Source of the DNA: Gloeophyllum trabeum ATCC 11539
Lineage: Eukaryota > Basidiomycota > Agaricomycetes > Gloeophyllales > Gloeophyllaceae
Length of the DNA stretch: 64,000 nucleotides
Direction: 5' to 3'
Assembly: GCF_000344685.1 (NCBI RefSeq)
Contig: NW_006920420.1
Location: 723,357-787,356 of the forward strand
The notes under the pieces were generated by a model. It was given only the letters and a program-made list of their open reading frames with translations, did no database searches and was not told the DNA's origin. Of this stretch, positions 58,323 through 64,000 are shown piece after piece; position 1 is the first letter of the stretch, and every line of letters starts with the position of its first letter. A program made the translations under genes and the position numbers.

Positions 58323-60024
58323 TTATCTAGTTATCGTCCGCGTCGTCGAGAGCTCGTACTCCTCCGTGACGACCCTGCTCTGCGCGACTACCGTCCGGCT
58401 GCTCCCGTCCGTGCTCATCACCCGCGAGTACTTGTCGTGCTCGTTTTCATCGTCGTCCGGGCTGACTGGATGATGCTGGTGAGGCGCTGCCTCTTGGTCG
58501 GGGTCGTCGTACGCCGCAGAGAGCTTGCGGAAGTTGAGGACGAGACGGGTGACGGTGACGGTGGTGACGCTCCAGATGAAGCTGAGGTGAAGGGTCGGAT
58601 ACCGAAATCCAATGCTGGGGGAAGGATTGGGTACTTACAACATGCCCAGAAACATTAGGGATATCTGGGGACGATACGTAGCTCAGTCAAACAATGATAG
58701 AGGTCAGCAATAGGTGAGGTACTTACTGGCGCGACGAGGGAAAGTACAAGGTTCAGCAACCTCATAACTGTTGCTGCTTGAGCACGCATCACAAAATCAA
58801 TTCTCACCAAATTTCACGTACTCGTAAGAACCTGCGAAAACACGTCAGTATCAGAGCATGAATCCCACAAGTAAGGGTGGCATTTACTATGAAATATCCC
58901 AACCCGTCGCGATAGAGCGAGTAGGTAATCGGAGAAACCATTGGCCTTGACACTGCATTCCAGAGAGTCATGGAGAATACCATGACTTCAAACAGAAGCT
59001 GTGTCCGTGATCAAACTCAACCATCCCGCTCGCACTACGAAATGCCATAACACTCACGCCAGGCGCCCAGAGTCCTGCCAGTGGGGGCTTGAAGGTCATC
59101 CCGCACATGCGCACCTCTTCGATGAAATAGATCTCGGCTGTGGCGGGCGAAAATTAGCTCTACGCGGAATGTATAACCATGAGGAGGCCTACGCATCCAG
59201 TGCACGATCAAGTACGTCGCGCCGACAAACGTCCCCACTTGCGTGACAGCGAAGACGACGAGGCTGATGAGGAGCAGCCGTGCGTTCCGGTCCCAGATCA
59301 CGGACACTCGGAGTAGAACGATAACTACGGGTGGCACTGAATTTAGGTACTGGTACTGCATTTTGTGAGAGGAAGACTGCACGTACAGTTGCTTATGGCG
59401 ATGGCGGAGATGCCGATGTAGAGTCCGACCGTGAGCCACCCTTTGCAGCTATGCGGGGGCTCAACACGGATGCAAGTGATCCTGCGAATAAACAACTCAC
59501 AACTGGTCGAGGTGTCAGTTAATCATACAAGGTGCGAGTCAACAAAACCATAAAACACTGACTTTACGGGAAAGCTCGACGTGACCGAGCCCGCTCATTT
59601 CTACAGTGGCACGTTCAGTGGCAATGGAGAGGGCAAGATTATGTATTACGCACGATACGTATGAATGATCATCGCAGCGGTGACTATGTAGCGAAGGATC
59701 AAGAAGAGCACCTTCGCGAGGGACCATCTCGCTTTCCAGACGTATTCCACCTCATCGTCGAATGTAAGGGCGTGATCATAGAGCAAGGCCTACAGAAACA
59801 AAAAACACACAGTCACTTCGCCGCAACGTATGAACCCCACGGAAAATAAGCAGGATGAACAGGACGTACCACAAGACCCGCAGCTGCGTCCCAGCAGTAT
59901 TAACGCACAATAAACCCCATTAACGGAATTACCCCGGCTCACCACTCAAGTACCGCGTTGCCTGTATATTCAGCAAGCTAAACTGCGCCTCATCCAGAGC
60001 AGACTGCAGCTGCGACGCGTCCAT
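58323..60024 (-). CDS. DUF6533-type seven-helix membrane protein
   Basis: Multipass membrane protein of the large basidiomycete DUF6533 family; function unknown. Start ATG 60024 (MDASQLQSALDEAQFSLLN), then a short exon (AAGLV) and a third exon with the hallmark ALLYDHALTFDDEVEYVW and KARWSLAKVLFLILRYI. Further helices are recognisable on the minus strand, including VIVLLRVSVIWDRNARLLL and LLISLVVFAVTQVGTFVG. The last exon gives FIWSVTTVTVTRLVLNFRKL, ending a helix, followed by a hydrophilic acidic tail (SAAYDDPDQEAAP to TTRTITR) and a TAA at 58323-58325. Most introns are 50-70 bp. Intermediate junctions were not fully resolved. The gene lies 58 bp beyond the PLC start on the same strand. Confidence 0.88.
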
Positions 60025-60945
60025 CGCGGCTCCCTCCCACTCAGCAGTGACGGCGCCCTCCGTGCATGGGCGACTAGAGGAGAGAACAACAAAAGCGAGC
60101 GCACCACGCAGCAACGCTTTATCGCGCCTCGGTCCCGGCTGGAGACCGGCGGAGGCAAATGGGCCAATCGGCGATCAGAGAAGCAAGGGCGATCTTTGGC
60201 GGGATGCGGAGGCCGAGAGCCGGCGGCGCACTAGAAGCCAGGGCACTTTTCATACCCCACGGTCCGTACGAACTTGAATATTTGAGCTTGCATGACATTC
60301 ATGAAAATCGCGTGGCTTTGACAGGCGTGTATGTCTGTCAATGTGGCGGGCAAGCCACGCCAGGCCTGGCTGTGTCCATTCGTTTGCAACGCATTTGCGG
60401 CCGACTGTAAATTTCAGCTCCGTTGCGTGCCTCGGGGGACTCGGTCAGCTATTAACTTGCTTAGAGGCCATATCAGCCATGTCCCCGACAGCACGGTGAG
60501 CTGCACTGGCAGGTCATGTACGAGATGTGCTGCCCTATGTACTACTGCACCACATGAATACACCTTGTGCAAGATTTCGGCTCATAATCTCCTGCCTTGC
60601 GCTCGAGCCGTCGTTGCCAGAACTACCATACGGCAAGGAATTCGGTCAGAGTAACCGGAGGAATTGTTCTACAGTAACCCAAGGACTCATGCACCCGGCG
60701 AACGTGCGCGTACGTAGCATCGGGTTCGCGCACATCACTCTTGTTGTAAATGCCACATCCACAATGCTGCAGACGGGAGCGCAAAAGGACGGAACCTAAT
60801 GCCATGATCGGCTGCACTGCTTACACAGCCGCACGTCGTGTATCTACCCCGCCAATCCTCTGGCTCCCGCAGCCAATGTGATTATACCAGTCCAAGGAGG
60901 CAAAGATCAACGCAGACGCTCCGTCTCGCGTCCCAGTAGACCGCT
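60025..60945. other. Interval upstream of DUF6533 gene
   Basis: About 920 bp with no supported gene; contains the DUF6533 promoter and the 3' flank of the AIF-like gene. Frames of 80-110 codons on both strands show no domain. Confidence 0.5.
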
Positions 60946-62485
60946 CTATAAATGATAGTCCGTGATCCCAGGTGCCCGCATCGCCCACACCTTCGCCGCA
61001 TTCACCGTCTCCTCCCCATCATCTTTCATCTCATACTGCGGCTCGCCCTCCGGCGTCGGCGGATTGCGAAATATCACATTCCGTTTCTAAAAACCATCAT
61101 CAACGCCTGCCCACTGGAAAGAAAGCAGAAACAACACGCACTATCCCCAAGCTCAAATGGATCCCCGCCGGATCCGGCGTATACGTCTCCAGCTCCTCCT
61201 CCTTCACCTCCCTCCCCTCCTGCCTCGCCTTCTCCAGCTTCTGCATATTCTCCGTCACGATCTGCGCCTGGCGGAACCCCGGCCTTGCCTGCTTTGGCCC
61301 GCCGTGCTCCGCGACGTCGCCCACCGCGAACACGTTCGGGTGCGCGGGGTCCGCAAGCTGCAGCGTCGGCTTCACCGCGACGCCCCCCGTCTTTGGGGAG
61401 AGCGCGTGCGGGGAGAGCGTCTCGAGGAAGGCGGCGACCGGGCGCTGGCCGGTGCTCACGACCTGGGTGCGTATGTTAGTTAGTGTTGAGAAATGGAGAG
61501 CGCTGGCAGGGACGTACGGCGAGGTCAGCGGTGACTTTCCGCCCGCTGCTCAGCACGATCTCGAACTCGCGCCCGTCGTTTGAGAAGCCCTCCGCTGGAA
61601 TCTTGACGCGGTCACCCAGGACAACGTCGATCCCGAGCTCCTTGCAGCGCTCCATGATCAGTTCGTGCATGCGCGGGTGGAACGCGTTCATGAGCCGGTC
61701 CCGCGAATGGATGAGCGTGACCGATTTGGCGGGGTATAGATCCTTGATGTCCGTTGCGGTTTCTACAAACCAGAAAAGTGTCAAGAAGGAAGGCTGCATG
61801 TGAGAAAATAGACTAGACACACGGACGCCGACAGCACCCCCGCCTATGACGGCTATCTTCCCCGCGTGCTTCACCATCTCCTGCCTCTGCCTCATGCTCT
61901 CGATCCCCTCCTTCTTCCCGCTTATGCTCGGCATGTACGTTCCCGTCGCCACCACGAGGTAGTCATACTCGATCGACTTGGGTTCCGAAGACGAAGGGTC
62001 CAGGACGTCCTCGTACTCGACTTTCCCCGGGCGGACGGCGGTGACACGCCCGCGCACGAGCCGCGCAGAGTCGGGTGGGCAGCCATGGAAGGCGTTCGTG
62101 TAGGGTATGAAGGCTAGATGCTCGTACCCGGGGAGGACGGCGAAGCGTGGGAAGGCAAAGAGGTGCTGTATGAGGGACCGTTAGTGTAGAAGAAAACAGG
62201 TAGAGGAAAGCGACTGACATGAAAATGCGAGTTCTTCTCTACTAGGACGACTTTGTGCGAGTTGTGGAAAGCGGCGGTGAGGAACTCGACTGCTTTCAGG
62301 CCGACATAGCTTCCGCCAACGACGACGATGTTACGCTTCTCAGAGGCTGCATTCCCGTTCATGGCTGGCTTAGTCGTGTTGTGAAATGCTTTTAGACGTG
62401 CAGCGGCCGAGTTATATGAGGATTGTCGGACGACGCGGTGGGGCAGGACGTGGATTCGAGGGCCGCGCTGGAGGCCTGCGAACAT
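60946..62485 (-). CDS. AIF/AMID-like FAD-dependent NAD(P)H oxidoreductase
   Basis: Flavoprotein of the pyridine nucleotide-disulfide oxidoreductase class (fungal AIF1/AMID/NDE-like). The ATG at 62485 begins MFAGLQRGPRIHVLPHRVVR, basic and Ser/Arg-rich, so probably a mitochondrial presequence. The FAD-binding fold is NIVVVGGSYVGLKAVEFL. It is spliced at SHFH to HLFAFPRFAVLPGYEHLAF. Next come YDYLVVATGTYMPSISGKKE and the second Rossmann motif KIAVIGGGAVGVR (NAD(P)H site), each across short introns. KSVTLIHSRDRLMNAFHPR follows. The end carries HPNVFAVGDVAEHGGPKQAR (third conserved FAD motif), then RNVIFRNPPTPEGEPQYEM and WAMRAPGITDYHL. The stop is at 60946. Start choice agrees with the first in-frame ATG, and the length is near 375-400 residues. 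Confidence 0.92.
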
Positions 62486-63231
62486 GATACAGCCAAGGCC
62501 AAGGTGAGCTGTATATAACCGGTGCTATAGCAGGAACAGGCTAAACGGACATTATAAATGGCATGAGGTGCCGAATCTGACGAAGGATTGCGGCAGCACC
62601 CAAATATGCGTTCTCAGTCGATGTCGTTGATCGATGCGCAGTCACCGACCAGTCATCTTATCAGATAAAGGCGATGTTCGCGGACATGTGAGTAATCATA
62701 TCAGATTAGATGATGGCCTTTACGTGGAAAGCACCCACCTGTCCTCGAGTTTCCCCCCTGACAACACGCATACCGCCTCATCGACTCAGAGCCAAGGACC
62801 ATTTTCTCCGAGTACGATCGCAGTCCTGTCGGCAACTCAGGACTGAGTCCCAAAACCAGGTGATAGCCGCGTACGTATTGTCGAAAGGGCGAATGAAAAC
62901 CCCAACCCACTAGGCGCAATTGCGGAGGTCATGAGGGGAGTCGGAGACAGAAGTCAAACGGTAGGGACTTACTTACCTCCAGTCAATGGATGCACGAGCC
63001 AGAAAGAGAATCTCGCAAAGAGGAATTGAAAGGCACAGGGGTTAGCCAAATGCAAATAGGGGCTGTACTAGCCTGATCATGATGCTACACCACCATGTAT
63101 AATTAATACTGCTCGCCTCCGTCCACATCACGTCCAAAACGCAGCAGAGAGGCGGGGAGGTGGTGGTGAGAGGGCAAGAGGACGGAGGTTCTTATTCGAA
63201 CTCCGATGCGAATCGAAAGTACTGAGTACTA
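62486..63231. other. Interval before the transposon relic
   Basis: About 750 bp with no supported gene; includes the promoter of the AIF-like gene. Short frames show no domain. Confidence 0.5.
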
Positions 63232-63837
63232 CAGTCGTTTGCATATGAAACCGAAAATCGGGTTTCCGTGAGCATTGTTTGTTCGAGCCAAATATACCCA
63301 TATGCAGTAATGTGAGATGGCTTCTTGTGACTGTGTGACTCTGTAGACTGCAGCCCGCCCTCAGGCTGACAAGCATGTGCTGTGTAGTCTGTTGTAGACT
63401 CGATCTCGTAGCTCATCAAGGTAGATAGCAGGCTCTCCCTCAATAACTGATCGCACGAAGTTCATATCCTGCATGTCCAGAGTGCGCGGCCGGCCTCGAG
63501 GTCTAGCATTCGGGTTGATGACTGTGCCGTATTCCGAGTCCGTGTAGAGTCGGAGAACTTCGAAGACTGTGCTTATGCTGCATCCCGCAAGCTCAGAAAT
63601 CACTCGGAGTGTCTTGTTTTGCTCATGGCGCCAGACAATGATACGTTCACGTAGTTGTTGAGTGAGGTGAACCATGGTACCAGCCAGTCGATACTTCAAG
63701 TTCGAGACGTCGATGAATGCTATCTGACAGTCACGCAGTCACAAGAAGCCATCTCGCATTACTGCATATGGGTATATTTGGTTCGAACAAACAATGCTCA
63801 CGGAAACCCGATTTTCGGTTTCATATGCAAACGACTG
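63232..63837. mobile_element. Tc1/mariner-type non-autonomous element with ~110 bp TIRs
   Basis: A 606 bp element bounded by TA on both sides (63230-63231 and 63838-63839), the canonical Tc1/mariner target duplication. Terminal inverted repeats start CAGTCGTTTGCATATGAAAC and run about 110 bp (63232 to ~63343, and ~63726 to 63837) with only two or three differences by eye. The interior carries the N-terminal helix-turn-helix piece of a transposase (63361-63675, minus) but no DDE catalytic domain. It resembles a MITE derived by internal deletion from a full element. The near-identity of its ends points to fairly recent mobility. Confidence 0.9.
63361..63675 (-). pseudogene. Truncated transposase, helix-turn-helix end only
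   Basis: Open frame with ATG at 63675 (MVHLTQQLRERIIVWRHEQ) to a stop at 63361, about 104 residues. It has a paired HTH (LRVISELAGCSISTVFEVL) and an AT-hook-like basic linker (NARPRGRPRTLDMQD). These are followed by a second helical region (VIEGEPAIYLDELRDRV) typical of Tc1/mariner transposases. The catalytic DDE/D core is missing, so it is inactive as a transposase and depends on a partner elsewhere. The frame is otherwise open, with no internal stop. Confidence 0.85.
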
Positions 63838-63843
63838 TATCAT

Positions 63844-63878
63844 TGAGGGGGTTCTGCAAATTTTGCAGAACCCCCTCA
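63844..63878. repeat. 35 bp perfect palindrome next to the transposon
   Basis: Arms TGAGGGGGTTCTGCAAA (63844-63860) and TTTGCAGAACCCCCTCA (63862-63878) are exact reverse complements around one central T. It lies 5 bp from the TA at the right end of the Tc1/mariner element, so it could be the excised or nested end of a second element or a hairpin-forming insertion. No gene was recognised between it and the window end at 64000; the last 120 bp contain a TATATATA run at 63934-63941. Confidence 0.85.
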
Positions 63879-64000
63879 CCCCCTTATATCTCATTCCACA
63901 CTCAACCAAAAAATGTTGGGTAAGCTCAGGCAGGTATATATACACTAGAATAGACCCTCTGCCAAGTCAGAATGGGAATATCTGCTGTGGTTGAAGAGAG

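Noticed and set aside
1..64000. CRISPR arrays, bacterial operons, riboswitches
   Set aside because: None seen; gene structure is eukaryotic throughout.

Overview
The window is nuclear DNA of a filamentous basidiomycete, most likely an Agaricomycete such as a polypore (order is an inference). The genes are cut by many 45-100 bp GT-AG introns, some with GC-AG boundaries, sit on both strands with short intergenic gaps, and include Basidiomycota-typical families (DUF6533 membrane protein, protein-kinase-subdomain protein, clustered multi-exon P450s). It holds about 20 protein genes, one tRNA and several repeats. No prokaryotic, viral or CRISPR feature was seen.

Left part (1-15.9 kb), gene-poor. 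The 3' part of an MFS sugar transporter opens the window. Two tandem P450 genes follow (4.5-6.9 and 9.8-12.2 kb). Both are intact, have 14 exons, and the first 13 exons match in length; the duplicated unit also includes some 5' flank. Next come a J-protein gene that has lost the start of its J domain (12.8-13.5 kb), a nested ACGCGT palindrome (13.9 kb) and the left arm of a ~1 kb inverted repeat (14.1-15.1 kb).

Middle part (16-25 kb). A ~9 kb block lies between the two arms of that inverted repeat. It contains a large low-complexity protein, a Cys-rich putative zinc-binding protein, the Cdc48 cofactor Shp1/p47, and the SMC5/6 subunit Nse3 (MAGE). The right arm is at 24.2-25.2 kb. The arms point outward, each has a TATA-like box and splice-like signals, and their cores are about 98% identical while their flanks are much more diverged.

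Right part (25.7-62.5 kb), dense housekeeping DNA: intracellular-type GH5 exo-beta-glucanase, Bud32 kinase, Cch1 calcium channel, eIF3a, a two-repeat basidiomycete protein, a DENN (LCHN/Anr2-like) protein, prefoldin subunit 5, tRNA-Gly(UCC), epsin, a small membrane protein, Mediator Med25, a degenerate kinase-like protein, PI-specific phospholipase C, a DUF6533 seven-helix-type protein and an AIF-like FAD oxidoreductase. Four head-to-head pairs share short intergenic promoters: Shp1/Nse3, Bud32/Cch1, eIF3a/unknown and DENN/prefoldin.

The window ends with a 606 bp non-autonomous Tc1/mariner-type element (63.2-63.8 kb) that carries only the helix-turn-helix end of a transposase, followed by a 35 bp perfect palindrome. 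I found no convincing new multigene system. The most unusual structure is the inverted-repeat pair. Exon boundaries were derived by hand from splice signals and reading frame, so spliced spans are firmer than individual junctions unless stated.
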